This document shows, one piece after another, positions 1 through 8,155 of a DNA stretch of 64,000 bases. A program made the translations under genes and the position numbers. Source of the DNA: Methylorubrum thiocyanatum (GTDB lineage: Bacteria > Pseudomonadota > Alphaproteobacteria > Rhizobiales > Beijerinckiaceae); the NCBI GenBank assembly GCA_014138645.1, contig JACJIB010000002.1:434001-498000 (forward strand), written 5' to 3'. The notes under the pieces were generated by a model. That model worked only from the letters and a program-made list of their open reading frames with translations. It did not search any database and was not told where the DNA came from. The stretch's first letter is position 1. Each line of letters starts with the position of its first letter.

Positions 1-19
1 CCGAGTGATCCCGTCATGG

Positions 20-42
20 AGCGGCTCTGCGGAGCCGCTTTT
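20..42 (+). terminator. Hairpin terminator of a gene left of the window
   Basis: An 8-bp perfect stem (AGCGGCTC at 20-27 with GAGCCGCT at 32-39) closes a 4-nt loop and is followed by three T. It lies at the left edge, so it most likely ends a plus-strand gene outside the window. The short T run makes it weak alone, but a second hairpin follows at once. Confidence 0.55.
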
Positions 43-52
43 CGCCGTTGCG

Positions 53-83
53 CCCGTCCCGAGATGCTCGGGGCGGGTTTTTT
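53..83 (+). terminator. Strong rho-independent terminator
   Basis: An 11-bp stem (CCCGTCCCGAG at 53-63, CTCGGGGCGGG at 67-77, one G-U pair) with a 3-nt loop is followed by six T at 78-83. This is a textbook intrinsic terminator. With the hairpin at 20-42 it forms a tandem stop that insulates the toxin-antitoxin-like pair from the upstream transcript. Confidence 0.85.
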
Positions 84-152
84 GTTTCTCGCGTTCATGC
101 ACATATGAGACGAGCCGGTGTGCGAGCCCGGCGCCTGATGCGTCACAGTCCG

Positions 153-527
153 ATGTCCGATCCAAAACCGATGCGGAAAGCGCGTGGGTCGCCGTTCCCG
201 GACGACCTGACGGAGCGCGGCGTGCGCGCGTTTTTGGATCGGATCGGCGGCCATTATCCCATCCGCGAGGTCTTCCTCTTCGGAAGCCGGGCCCGGGGAA
301 CGCATCAAGCTGATAGCGATGCCGATCTTGCCATCGTGTTGGATGGTGATAGCGCCGACCGCAGCCGCGTTTCGGGTGAGATGGCGGAGATCGCCTTCGA
401 CATCCTGATGGAAACCGGTCTGCTCGTTCAGGCTCTGCCGCTTTGGGAGAGCGAGTGGCGGGACACCGAGCGGTTTCCGAACCCGCTTCTGATTGAGAGC
501 ATCCGACGCGACGGTGCTCGGCTGTGA
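153..527 (+). CDS. MNT-domain nucleotidyltransferase (antitoxin-like)
   Basis: A 124-residue minimal nucleotidyltransferase of the polymerase-beta superfamily. The signature GSx10DxD is intact: G44-S45 in FLFGSRARG, then D56 and D58 in DSDADLAIVL. The start chosen is ATG 153 (MSDPKP), because the N-terminal helix then has the usual family length; ATG 138 is also in frame. The stop overlaps the start of the HEPN gene by 4 nt (GTGA), so the two are translationally coupled. Family knowledge: MNT proteins of such pairs act as type VII antitoxins that inactivate the HEPN partner by adding AMP to it. That role here is inferred from motif and pairing. Codon use is less GC-rich than in neighbours, which suggests acquisition. 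Confidence 0.85.
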   Translation: MSDPKPMRKARGSPFPDDLTERGVRAFLDRIGGHYPIREVFLFGSRARGTHQADSDADLAIVLDGDSADRSRVSGEMAEIAFDILMETGLLVQALPLWESEWRDTERFPNPLLIESIRRDGARL

Positions 528-919
528 CGCACGCGACGGCTCTCGCCTTTATCGGCAAGGCAGAGCGAGCGCTAACGGCCGCTCGGATCCTCCTTAGAAC
601 CGAAGATACCGAAGGTGCTTGCAGCCGCGCCTATTATGCCATGTTCGATGCAGCCAGAGCCTCACTGATAGCGACCGGTCATCTTCACGAGGGGATGAAC
701 ATCAAGACCCATGCGGGAGTAATCGCTGCCTTCGGCCAAGCGCTGGTGCAGACCGGTCAGATCGATGCCGCCTTCGGTCGCGCTTTCAATCGGCTTCAGG
801 ACGTACGCGTCCGCGCCGACTACATGGCTGGCTCACCCTCTGCCGAGGAGGCTGCATGGGCTGTCACACAGGCCGAGGCGTTCGTGGCGACGATGCGAGC
901 CCAATTCTTTCGAGCCTGA
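524..919 (+). CDS. HEPN-domain protein (UPF0332 type), toxin-like partner of MNT
   Basis: A 131-residue all-helical protein with HEPN hallmarks: SRAYYAMFDAARASL near residues 35-49, the KTHAGVIAAFG segment in the middle and RVRADYM in the last third. It starts with GTG 524, overlapping the MNT stop by 4 nt. HEPN proteins of MNT-HEPN pairs are often RNases or growth inhibitors. The canonical Rx4-6H catalytic motif is not obvious: the R-x-x-A-D-Y version seen here is typical of the UPF0332 branch, so nuclease activity is uncertain. It ends convergently, 87 nt from the lytic transglycosylase gene. Confidence 0.82.
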   Translation: MTHATALAFIGKAERALTAARILLRTEDTEGACSRAYYAMFDAARASLIATGHLHEGMNIKTHAGVIAAFGQALVQTGQIDAAFGRAFNRLQDVRVRADYMAGSPSAEEAAWAVTQAEAFVATMRAQFFRA

Positions 920-1006
920 GGCGCGCCCCTATCAAGAAGAGCGAGCCTCATGTTCGCATGCCGGTGATATGGCGCCTGACGGCGGTGCTGCGTGGCTGAC
1001 CGCTCG

Positions 1007-2203
1007 CTACCCCCGCCGCAGCGCCTCCAGCACCTTGCCACCCGGCCGGCCCGTGGCCGGCATGCCGAGCTGGCGCTCGACGTCCTTGATCGCCTCGCGG
1101 GTCTTGGAGCCGACCTTGCCGTCCGGCTCGCCGACATCGTAGCCGCGGGCGATCAGGCGGCTCTGGAGGTCGCGGCGCTCGGCGCGCGACAGCGGCGGGT
1201 CGTCGGTCGGCCAGTCGGCCTGGACGCCGGGGCGCCCGCGCAGGCGGTCGGATAGGACGGCGATGGCCAGCCCGTAGGATTCGGCGGCGTTGTAGGAGTA
1301 GATCGCGTCGAAGTTCTTGGTGACGAGGAAGGCCGGGCCGTTGACGCCAGCCGGCACGAGGATACCGGCGGGCCCCTCCCCCGTCAGCGGCTTGCCGTCG
1401 ACGCGGGTGACGCCGAGCGAGGCCCAGTGGCCGACGGCGTGCTTGTTCTTGCGGCCGGCGGCCCCGGCGTTGAAGCCGCGCGGCAGCCGCACCTCGTAGC
1501 CCCAGGGATGTCCGTTCGACCACTTGGCGACGCGCAGGAAGTTGGCGGTGGAGGCGACCGCGTCGGCCACCGAATCGACCACGTCGCGCCGTCCGTCGCC
1601 GTCGCCGTCCACCGCGAGGCGCTGGTAGGTCGTCGGCATGAACTGCGTCTGGCCGAAGGCGCCGGCCCAGGAGCCGGTCAGCCGCGAGGCCTCGATGTCG
1701 CCGCGCTCGATGATCTTGAGCGTCGCGATGAGCTCGGTGCGGAAGAACTCCCGGCGGCGGTGGCCGGAGCAGGCGAGCGTCGCCAGAGACTGCACCAGCG
1801 GCATCTTGCCGAGGTTCTTGCCGAAGTTCGACTCGACGCCCCACACCGCGGCGATGGTGTAGCGATCGACGCCGTAGCGGGCCTCGGCGTTGGCCAGCGC
1901 CTGGGCGTGCTGGCGCATGGCCGCGCGCCCGTCCTCGACCCGCTCGTCGTCGACCAGCGCCGACATGTAGTCCCAGATCGGCGTCTTGAACTCGGGCTGG
2001 GCCTGGGAGAGTTCGATCACCTTGTCGTCGTAGGCGATGTTGGCCGTCGCCGCCCGGAAGGTCTGGGCCGAGACACCGGCACTCGCGGCCTGCGCCTGGA
2101 TGCCGGCGAGGCAGGACTGGAAATCGGCGCGGGCAGAGCCGGTGATGAGGCTGCCGGTCAGCGCAAGGCCGATGAGGCTGGCGCGGGTGGTTGGCGTCGG
2201 CAT
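1007..2203 (-). CDS. MltB-family lytic murein transglycosylase with C-terminal peptidoglycan-binding domain
   Basis: A 398-residue periplasmic enzyme that cleaves the MurNAc-GlcNAc bond with formation of 1,6-anhydro ends. Residues 1-26 form a signal peptide ending in SARA. The SLT_2 catalytic domain follows, with the general acid E124 in AAVWGVESNFGKN. Later segments such as FGQTQFMPTTY, AVDGDGDGRRD and ASTANFLRVAKW are typical of the family. The last 60 residues form a PG_binding_1 domain. ATG 2203 gives a clean signal peptide. There is no lipobox, so unlike E. coli MltB it is probably a soluble secreted form. Monocistronic by context. Confidence 0.92.
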   Translation of the reverse strand: MPTPTTRASLIGLALTGSLITGSARADFQSCLAGIQAQAASAGVSAQTFRAATANIAYDDKVIELSQAQPEFKTPIWDYMSALVDDERVEDGRAAMRQHAQALANAEARYGVDRYTIAAVWGVESNFGKNLGKMPLVQSLATLACSGHRRREFFRTELIATLKIIERGDIEASRLTGSWAGAFGQTQFMPTTYQRLAVDGDGDGRRDVVDSVADAVASTANFLRVAKWSNGHPWGYEVRLPRGFNAGAAGRKNKHAVGHWASLGVTRVDGKPLTGEGPAGILVPAGVNGPAFLVTKNFDAIYSYNAAESYGLAIAVLSDRLRGRPGVQADWPTDDPPLSRAERRDLQSRLIARGYDVGEPDGKVGSKTREAIKDVERQLGMPATGRPGGKVLEALRRG

Positions 2204-2352
2204 GGGTCGGCGCTCCGTCGAAGTTCGGGGATCTTCTTGCGCGATTCAGGCGATACGAGGGTTAATGAAGGATGACGACCGGGTGCGGCCGAGCGCGACA
2301 CCGGGCGCGGCATTGACGATGCGGGCGTTCTCGTCTAGGCACCCGCTCGTGT

Positions 2353-2377
2353 ACGGGGCTCCGGTTTGGGGCCCCGT
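2353..2377 (+). promoter_or_regulatory. Stem-loop in the rpsD leader
   Basis: ACGGGGC at 2353-2359 pairs with GCCCCGT at 2371-2377, with further pairing inside the loop. No T run follows, so this is more likely a structured part of the rpsD 5' leader than a terminator. The upstream gene is on the other strand, so nothing needs terminating here on the plus strand. Confidence 0.35.
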
Positions 2378-2410
2378 CGCATTTCATGCGCACCCGTGGG
2401 CGGTAACAGC

Positions 2411-2454
2411 CGCCCTGTCGCCCTCGCCGCTCCGGCGAAGAGGGAGAGGAGGGC
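2411..2454 (+). repeat. Long imperfect inverted repeat in the rpsD leader
   Basis: CGCCCT at 2411-2416 pairs with AGGGCG at the far end, CCCTC with GAGGG inside it, and GCCG with CGGC at the tip, around an asymmetric bulge. The arms cover about 44 nt and end roughly 35 nt before the rpsD start. It could be part of a ribosomal-protein leader structure or a dispersed intergenic palindrome. The sequence alone does not decide. Confidence 0.35.
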
Positions 2455-2470
2455 GCGTTCCTCAAAAAAT

Positions 2471-2485
2471 TGTTCCAGAGGAACA
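2471..2485 (+). promoter_or_regulatory. Hairpin covering the rpsD Shine-Dalgarno sequence
   Basis: TGTTCC (2471-2476), loop AGA, GGAACA (2480-2485): a perfect 6-bp hairpin. The purine stretch AGAGGA at 2477-2482, the only good ribosome binding site for the ATG at 2489, is split between its loop and its 3' arm. It could lower initiation until melted, which would suit ribosomal-protein autoregulation. Structure seen; function inferred. Confidence 0.45.
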
Positions 2486-2488
2486 GCG

Positions 2489-3106
2489 ATGTCAAAACGC
2501 GTCCAGGCGAAGCACAAGCTCGATCGCCGCATGGGCCAGAACATCTGGGGCCGCCCGAAGAGCCCCGTGAACCGCCGCGAATACGGCCCCGGCCAGCACG
2601 GCCAGCGCCGCAAGGGCAAGATGAGCGACTTCGGCACGCAGCTGCGCGCCAAGCAGAAGCTCAAGGGCTACTACGGCAACATCACCGAGAAGCAGTTCCG
2701 CCGCTACTACGCCGAGGCGATCCGCCTGCGCGGTGACTCCGGCGAGAACCTGATCGGTCTGCTCGAGCGCCGCCTCGACGCCGTGGTGTACCGCTCGAAG
2801 TTCGTCGCGACCCCGTTCGCCGCGCGCCAGTTCGTCAACCACGGGCACATCAAGGTCAACGGCCGCCGGGTCAACATCCCGAGCTACCAGGTCAAGGCCG
2901 GCGACGTGATCGAGGTGAAGGAAGCCTCTCGCCAGCTCGAGATCGTGGTCGTGGCCTCGCAGCTCGCCGAGCGCGACGTGCCGGACTACATCGAGGTCGA
3001 TCATCAGAAGATGTCCGCCCGCGTCACCCGGATCCCGGGCCTCTCCGAGGTGCCCTACCCGGTGCAGATGGAGCCGAACCTCGTCATCGAGTTCTACTCG
3101 CGCTGA
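2489..3106 (+). CDS. rpsD: 30S ribosomal protein S4
   Basis: A 205-residue primary 16S rRNA-binding protein that nucleates assembly of the 30S body. It begins [14 protein letters not shown] and contains the S4 N-terminal domain followed by the RNA-binding S4 fold, with [14 protein letters not shown] and [17 protein letters not shown]. The Zn-binding cysteines of some S4 proteins are absent, as in most alphaproteobacteria. ATG 2489 was chosen because it gives the universal family N-terminus; longer in-frame versions run into non-coding leader. rpsD stands alone here, away from the alpha operon, as is common in Rhizobiales. A strong terminator follows. Confidence 0.97.
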   Translation: MSKRVQAKHKLDRRMGQNIWGRPKSPVNRREYGPGQHGQRRKGKMSDFGTQLRAKQKLKGYYGNITEKQFRRYYAEAIRLRGDSGENLIGLLERRLDAVVYRSKFVATPFAARQFVNHGHIKVNGRRVNIPSYQVKAGDVIEVKEASRQLEIVVVASQLAERDVPDYIEVDHQKMSARVTRIPGLSEVPYPVQMEPNLVIEFYSR

Positions 3107-3136
3107 TCGGTTTCGAGATCTTTCTCAGAGATCAGA

Positions 3137-3166
3137 AGGGCCGCCCCTCGGGGCGGCCCTTTCTCG
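3137..3166 (+). terminator. rpsD terminator
   Basis: A perfect 10-bp stem (AGGGCCGCCC at 3137-3146, GGGCGGCCCT at 3151-3160) closed by the tetraloop CTCG and followed by TTCTCGTTT. It lies 30 nt after the rpsD stop and 8 nt beyond the 3' end of the convergent nitronate monooxygenase gene, so it may serve both. Confidence 0.88.
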
Positions 3167-3174
3167 TTTGCGGC

Positions 3175-4227
3175 TCAAGCCGGAACGCCGCCCGCCAGCA
3201 GGCGGGTCAGTTCGGCCGCCGGCCGCTCCCGCGAGAGGCCGACCGCCTGCCCCGACCAGAGCGGCGAGAAATCGCCCGAGCCTCGCGCCTCGGCGGCCGT
3301 GCGCAGGGGCTGGAGCGCGACAGCGGCACCGGGGAAGGCCGGCGCGATCGCACTGATCGGCCCAAGTTCCCGCACCGCGCGGGTGAGCAGGCCGCGGGCC
3401 GGGCGGCCGGTCAGCACGTTGGTGAGCGCCGTGTCCTCGTCTCGCGCCGTGCTCAGGGCGGCGCGGTAGGGCGCAGAGAGGCCGGCCTCGGGGCAGCGCA
3501 GATAGGCGGTGCCGACCTGCACCGCGCTGGCGCCCAGCGCGAACGCCGCCGCCACGCCGCGGGCATCGCCGATGCCGCCCGCGGCGATCACCGGCACCGC
3601 CACCGCGTCGGCGATCTGCGGCACCAGGGCGATGGTGCCGACCTGTGAGGCGGCCGCCTCGGTGACGAACATGCCGCGATGGCCGCCGGCCTCCGCGCCC
3701 TGGGCGATCACCGCATCGACCCCGCGCTCGGCGAGCCAGCGCGCCTCGCGCACGGTGGTGGCCGAGGACAGGATCAGGCAGCCGGCCTCCCGCATCCGCC
3801 GCAGCAGCGGCTCCGCCGGCAGACCGAAATGGAAGCTGACGACGCGCGGGCGCAGCTCTTCCACCACCTCGGCCATCGCGGCGTCGAAGGGCGCGCGGTT
3901 GGCCATCGCCACCGGTGCCGTCGGATCGAGCCCGAACTCTGCGTAATAGGGTGCGAGGGCGTCCCGCCACGCCGCCTCGCGCGCCGGATCGGGGGCGGCC
4001 GGCTCGTGGCAGAAGAAGTTCAGGTTGAAGGGCGCCGCCGTCACGGCCCTGATCGCGCCCACCTCGGCGCGGATCTGATCGGGCGTGAGGGCGGCGCAGC
4101 CGAGGGAGCCGAGCCCGCCGGCCGCACTGACGGCAGCCGCGAGCGGCGCCTTCGGCCCGACCATCGGAGCCTGGATGATCGGATGCACGATCCCGATCCG
4201 CCGGACGAAACCCGTCTCACCTGTCAT
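3175..4227 (-). CDS. Nitronate monooxygenase / 2-nitropropane dioxygenase family FMN enzyme
   Basis: A 350-residue TIM-barrel flavoprotein. Members oxidise alkyl nitronates such as propionate-3-nitronate to carbonyl compounds and nitrite. Visible motifs are HPIIQAPMVG (residues 15-24), NLNFFCHEP (69-77), GGHRG with the candidate catalytic His183, and the FMN phosphate-binding AAGGIGD (215-221) and GTAYLRCPE (239-247). These fit class I nitronate monooxygenases, though the family also contains enoyl-ACP reductase-like proteins, so the substrate is not proven. Length is normal. It sits 100 nt upstream of no obvious partner and is probably transcribed alone. Confidence 0.88.
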   Translation of the reverse strand: MTGETGFVRRIGIVHPIIQAPMVGPKAPLAAAVSAAGGLGSLGCAALTPDQIRAEVGAIRAVTAAPFNLNFFCHEPAAPDPAREAAWRDALAPYYAEFGLDPTAPVAMANRAPFDAAMAEVVEELRPRVVSFHFGLPAEPLLRRMREAGCLILSSATTVREARWLAERGVDAVIAQGAEAGGHRGMFVTEAAASQVGTIALVPQIADAVAVPVIAAGGIGDARGVAAAFALGASAVQVGTAYLRCPEAGLSAPYRAALSTARDEDTALTNVLTGRPARGLLTRAVRELGPISAIAPAFPGAAVALQPLRTAAEARGSGDFSPLWSGQAVGLSRERPAAELTRLLAGGVPA

Positions 4228-4327
4228 GGCTGTCTCCTCGCTCGCCCCGATGCCGGTGACGGAGCGGGCCGAACGGGGCGCGGTGCCGGATCCCGGTCAG
4301 CGGAGGGGTCGTTGCAGGGGTAGAGCG

Positions 4328-5236
4328 TTATGCCCCCGGCGCCGGATGCTCCACCGGAGCGGAAGCGGTCGTGCGCGCGGCCTCCTGCTTCAGGCGCTTG
4401 CGGTACTGCGCGGCGCCGAAGGGAAGGCCCACAAGATAGGCCAGGCTCACCGCCGCCATCGCCTCGAACGGGAAGCTGATTACGAGGCCGAAGCCGACCA
4501 CGACGACGAGGAAGATCGGCACCACGAGGTCGCGCGGCACGCGCTTGCCCCAGGTCTTTCCGGAGAAGGTCGGCACGGTGGAGACGACGAGGAGCGCGAT
4601 GGCCAGGACGTAGACGAGGATAACGGGCCGGCCCCAGGCGCTGAAATCGAGGCCGAGGAAGTGGAGGTAGAGCGGCAGCATCCCGGTGATGGCGCCCGCC
4701 GGCGCCGGCATGCCGACGAAGTAGTCCTTCTTCCATTCGGGGCGGTTGGGATCGTCGAGCATCGCGTTGAAGCGCGCGAGCCGCAGGCACATGGCGATGG
4801 CGAAGACGAGCGCCACGATCCAGCCGACGGATTTCAGGTTGTGCAGGGTGAAGCTGTAGAGGATCAGCGCCGGGGCGCAGCCGAAATTGACGAAGTCGGC
4901 GAGCGAATCGAGTTCGGCCCCGAACCGCGACGTGCCCTTGAGCAGGCGCGCCACGCGCCCATCGATCCCATCGAGCCCGGCCGCGACGATCACCGCGATC
5001 ACCGCCGGCTCGAACCGGCCCTCGAAGGCGAGCCGGATCGCGGTCAGCCCGAGGCAGAGCGCGAGCAGGGTGATCATGTTCGGCGCGATCATCCGGAACG
5101 GCACCGGCCGGAACCGGCGCGGCCGATCGTTCGCGTCCGGCGCGAAGGGCGGGAAGAGATCGTCCATGTCGTCCCTCGACTCGTCTCTCGACGTGTCTGT
5201 CGGCTCATCGCTTCTCGGCATGTCGCCCTTCTGCAA
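4328..5236 (-). CDS. pssA: CDP-diacylglycerol-serine O-phosphatidyltransferase
   Basis: A 302-residue inner-membrane enzyme that makes phosphatidylserine from CDP-diacylglycerol and serine. The CDP-alcohol phosphatidyltransferase motif DGx2ARx8Gx3Dx3D is complete (D92-G93, A96-R97, G106, D110, D114), with an extra D89 before it. About eight hydrophobic helices follow and a charged, disordered N-terminus precedes it. The start lies 5 nt after the psd stop in the same direction, so the two genes form one unit converting CDP-DAG to phosphatidylethanolamine. This is the subclass II (integral membrane) type found in alphaproteobacteria and Gram-positives, not the E. coli type. Confidence 0.95.
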   Translation of the reverse strand: MQKGDMPRSDEPTDTSRDESRDDMDDLFPPFAPDANDRPRRFRPVPFRMIAPNMITLLALCLGLTAIRLAFEGRFEPAVIAVIVAAGLDGIDGRVARLLKGTSRFGAELDSLADFVNFGCAPALILYSFTLHNLKSVGWIVALVFAIAMCLRLARFNAMLDDPNRPEWKKDYFVGMPAPAGAITGMLPLYLHFLGLDFSAWGRPVILVYVLAIALLVVSTVPTFSGKTWGKRVPRDLVVPIFLVVVVGFGLVISFPFEAMAAVSLAYLVGLPFGAAQYRKRLKQEAARTTASAPVEHPAPGA

Positions 5237-5241
5237 AGAGA

Positions 5242-5952
5242 TCAGATGCGGCGGAAGGCCCGCTCGGGGCCGCCGCCGAGATCGGCCAGCACGGTCTCGC
5301 CGGCCACGGCCTTCTGGCCGAGCCCGACCATCACGCGGGTGCCGACCGGCAGGTAGACATCGACCCGCGAGCCGAACCGGATCAGGCCGAACCGCTCTCC
5401 GACCTGCTTGCTGTCGCCCGCGGAGACGAACCCGACGATGCGGCGCGCCACCAGCCCGGCGATCTGCACCACGCCGATGCGCAGCGGCTGGCCGCGATGG
5501 GTCGTCTCCATGACGAGGCCGTTGCGCTCGTTGTCCTCGCTCGCCTTGTCGAGTTCGGCGTTGAGGAACAGGCCCGGCGTGTAGTGGATCTGGCCGATCT
5601 TGCCGGAGACCGGCACGCGGTTCACGTGGCAGTCGAACACGTTCATGAAGACGGAGATCCGCAGCATCGGCTCGTGCGAGAGGTCGAGTTCCGGCGGCGG
5701 CAGCACGGTGGAGATCAGGTTCACCCGCCCGTCGGCGGGTGAGACGACGAGACCGTCGCCCACCGGCACCACGCGCTCGGGATCGCGGAAGAAGTAGCAG
5801 ACCCAGAGCGTGAGGATCAGGAAGATCCAGCCGAAGAACTGCGAGAAGTAGCCGAGCACCACGGTCAGCACGATGCCGATCAGGATGAAGGGGTAGCCCT
5901 CCTTGTGGATCGGCACGAGCGTCCGGCGGATCGTCTCGATGAGGTCGGTCAT
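5242..5952 (-). CDS. psd: Phosphatidylserine decarboxylase proenzyme (short, PSD-A type)
   Basis: A 236-residue pyruvoyl-dependent enzyme producing phosphatidylethanolamine. The proenzyme self-cleaves at Gly-Ser; here [12 protein letters not shown] places the cut between G194 and S195, leaving a 42-residue alpha chain whose Ser becomes pyruvoyl. [13 protein letters not shown], with the active-site histidine region, lies near 103-114. Two hydrophobic segments (about 20-55) anchor it to the membrane. ATG 5952 ([12 protein letters not shown]) is preferred over an upstream in-frame ATG because it matches the compact family length. It is the first gene of the psd-pssA pair. Confidence 0.94.
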   Translation of the reverse strand: MTDLIETIRRTLVPIHKEGYPFILIGIVLTVVLGYFSQFFGWIFLILTLWVCYFFRDPERVVPVGDGLVVSPADGRVNLISTVLPPPELDLSHEPMLRISVFMNVFDCHVNRVPVSGKIGQIHYTPGLFLNAELDKASEDNERNGLVMETTHRGQPLRIGVVQIAGLVARRIVGFVSAGDSKQVGERFGLIRFGSRVDVYLPVGTRVMVGLGQKAVAGETVLADLGGGPERAFRRI

Positions 5953-6129
5953 GGGCTCCCGTTGGACTCCGGCGGGGCGAATCTGCCCCCGCCGGATGGC
6001 AGGGGGGCGCGGTTCCGTCAACCGCGGGTTAGAGCGCTCTCCGCCGAACTGGAGGCCGGTTCGGCGCAAGAGAGCGCGTCAAACGAAGGCTGAGAGCCGC
6101 CTCCGATTGCGGCGCGATCGGACGCGGCT

Positions 6130-8046
6130 CTATTCCACCGGCTCCGGCCGGACGGCCTCGGCGAGGGAGCGCTCGTCCTCGGCGCGCTTGAGCGCTTCGC
6201 GGGCGGCATCCGCCTCGCGCTGGCGGTTCCACAAAGCGGCGTAGACTCCGCCGCGGGCGAGCAGGCCCGCATGGTCGCCGCGCTCGACGACGCGGCCCTG
6301 GTCGAGCACGAGGATCTCGTCGGCGTTGATCACCGTCGAGAGGCGATGGGCGATCACCAGCGTGGTGCGGCCCTGGCTGACCCGGTCGAGGGCCGCCTGG
6401 ATCTCGCGCTCGGTGAAGGAATCGAGCGCCGAGGTCGCCTCGTCGAGGACGAGGATCGGCGGCCCCTTCAGGATGGTGCGGGCGATCGCCACCCGCTGCT
6501 TCTCGCCGCCCGAGAGCTTGAGGCCGCGCTCGCCCACCGGCGTGTCGTAACCCTCCGGCAGGCTCTCGATGAAGCGGTCGATCTGGGCGAGGCGGGCGGC
6601 CTCGCGCACCTCCGCCTCGCTGGCCTCCCAGCGGCCGTAGCGGATGTTGTAGCCGATGGTGTCGTTGAACAGCACCGTGTCCTGCGGGACCATGCCGATG
6701 GCCGCGCGCAGGGAATCCTGACGCACCGCCGCGATGTCCTGGCCGTCGATGGTGATGCGGCCGGACTGCGGCTCGTAGAAGCGGAACAGCAGCCGCGAGA
6801 GCGTCGATTTGCCAGCCCCGGAGGGACCGACGATGGCGACCGTGCGGCCCGCCGGGACCTCGAAGGAGACGCCGCGCAGGATCGGCCGGTCCGGATTGTA
6901 GGCGAAGCGCACATCCTCGAAGCGGACCGTGCCCGTCTCCACCTTGAGTGCGGGCGCGCCCGGGCGATCGGCGATCTCGGGATTGCGCTGGAGGATCAGG
7001 AACATGTCGTCGATGTCGATCAGCGCCTGTTTGATCTCGCGGTAGATCATCCCCATGAAGTTGAGCGGCATCGAGAGCTGCACCAGCATCGTGTTGACGA
7101 GCACGAAGCCGCCGATGGTGGTGCGCCCGGCCATGATGTCGCGGGCGGCGAGCCACATCACCGCGGTCATGCCGAGTGTGAAAATCACCGCCTGGCCGGC
7201 GTTCAGCACCGCGAGCGACACGTAGGTCTGGGTCGAGGCTTTCTCGTAGCGCTCCATCGACGCGTCGTAGCGGGCGGTCTCGCGCCGCTCGGCGCCGAAA
7301 TACTTCACCGTCTCGAAGTTCAGCAGCGAGTCGACCGCCTTGGTGTTGGCCTCGGTGTCGGAGTTGTTCATCCGGCGGCGGATGCCGATGCGCCACTCGG
7401 TCGCCTTCCAGGTGAAGCCGAGATAGGCGGCGATCATCGTCGCCACGACCACCGAGTAGAGCCAGTCGAATTCGTAGGCGAGAATGCCGAGCACGAGCAC
7501 CAGCTCGACGATGGTCGGCACAAGCGTCAGCACCATCAGGCGCGACAGTTCCTCGATGCCGGAGCGACCGCGCTCCAGCACGCGGGTCAGGCCGCCGGTC
7601 TTGCGCTCGAGGTGGAACCGGAGCGACAGCCGGTGCATGTGCTCGAAGGTCTGGAGCGCGAGCTTGCGCACGGCGTGCATCGCGACCTTGGCGAACAGCC
7701 CGTCGCGCACCTGCGTCAGTCCGGCCATGGCGATGCGCGACAGGCCGTAGAGGGCGATCAGGAGGAAGGGCGCGGAGACCAGCCCCGCCGGTACGGCGGC
7801 CGCGGCCTCCTTCTCGCCGATGGCCGCGACCAGCGCGTCGGTGGCCCATCCGAAGGTGAACGGCATCACCATCGTCGCCGCCTTGGCAACGAAGAGCAGG
7901 CCGAAGGCGATGAACACCCGCCGCTGGAGGTCGGCCCGGCCGTGGGGCCAGAGATAGGGCCAGAGCCGGCGATAGGTCGTCAGGAGACCGGGGCGTTCGA
8001 GGGGCGCGGGCGCGCCCTCCCCCGCCGGCACGGGTGCTTTTGCCAT
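6130..8046 (-). CDS. Atm1/HMT1-type ABC exporter, fused permease-ATPase
   Basis: A 638-residue half transporter. Residues 40-345 hold six transmembrane helices; the NTKAVDSLLNFETVKYFGAE segment (about 234-253) is characteristic of the Atm1/ABCB7/HMT1 branch. The ATPase domain has Walker A GPSGAGKS (407-414), Q455, signature LSGGEKQ (511-517), Walker B ILVLDEATS (531-539) and H567. Relatives export glutathione derivatives, including metal-glutathione complexes in bacteria, and a sulfur compound for cytosolic Fe-S assembly in mitochondria. The start is ATG 8046 (MAKAPVPAGEG). It lies 177 nt upstream of psd in the same direction, possibly co-transcribed, but no functional link is evident. Confidence 0.93.
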   Translation of the reverse strand: MAKAPVPAGEGAPAPLERPGLLTTYRRLWPYLWPHGRADLQRRVFIAFGLLFVAKAATMVMPFTFGWATDALVAAIGEKEAAAAVPAGLVSAPFLLIALYGLSRIAMAGLTQVRDGLFAKVAMHAVRKLALQTFEHMHRLSLRFHLERKTGGLTRVLERGRSGIEELSRLMVLTLVPTIVELVLVLGILAYEFDWLYSVVVATMIAAYLGFTWKATEWRIGIRRRMNNSDTEANTKAVDSLLNFETVKYFGAERRETARYDASMERYEKASTQTYVSLAVLNAGQAVIFTLGMTAVMWLAARDIMAGRTTIGGFVLVNTMLVQLSMPLNFMGMIYREIKQALIDIDDMFLILQRNPEIADRPGAPALKVETGTVRFEDVRFAYNPDRPILRGVSFEVPAGRTVAIVGPSGAGKSTLSRLLFRFYEPQSGRITIDGQDIAAVRQDSLRAAIGMVPQDTVLFNDTIGYNIRYGRWEASEAEVREAARLAQIDRFIESLPEGYDTPVGERGLKLSGGEKQRVAIARTILKGPPILVLDEATSALDSFTEREIQAALDRVSQGRTTLVIAHRLSTVINADEILVLDQGRVVERGDHAGLLARGGVYAALWNRQREADAAREALKRAEDERSLAEAVRPEPVE

Positions 8047-8155
8047 TGTGAGGTTCGGAAGGATCTTTCGGCGCGAGGCGGCCGTCGCGAGGCGCATATA
8101 GGCCCTCGCGCGGCTTCGCGCACCCTGTCCCCTTCCGCGGCGTCTGACGGTCCGG

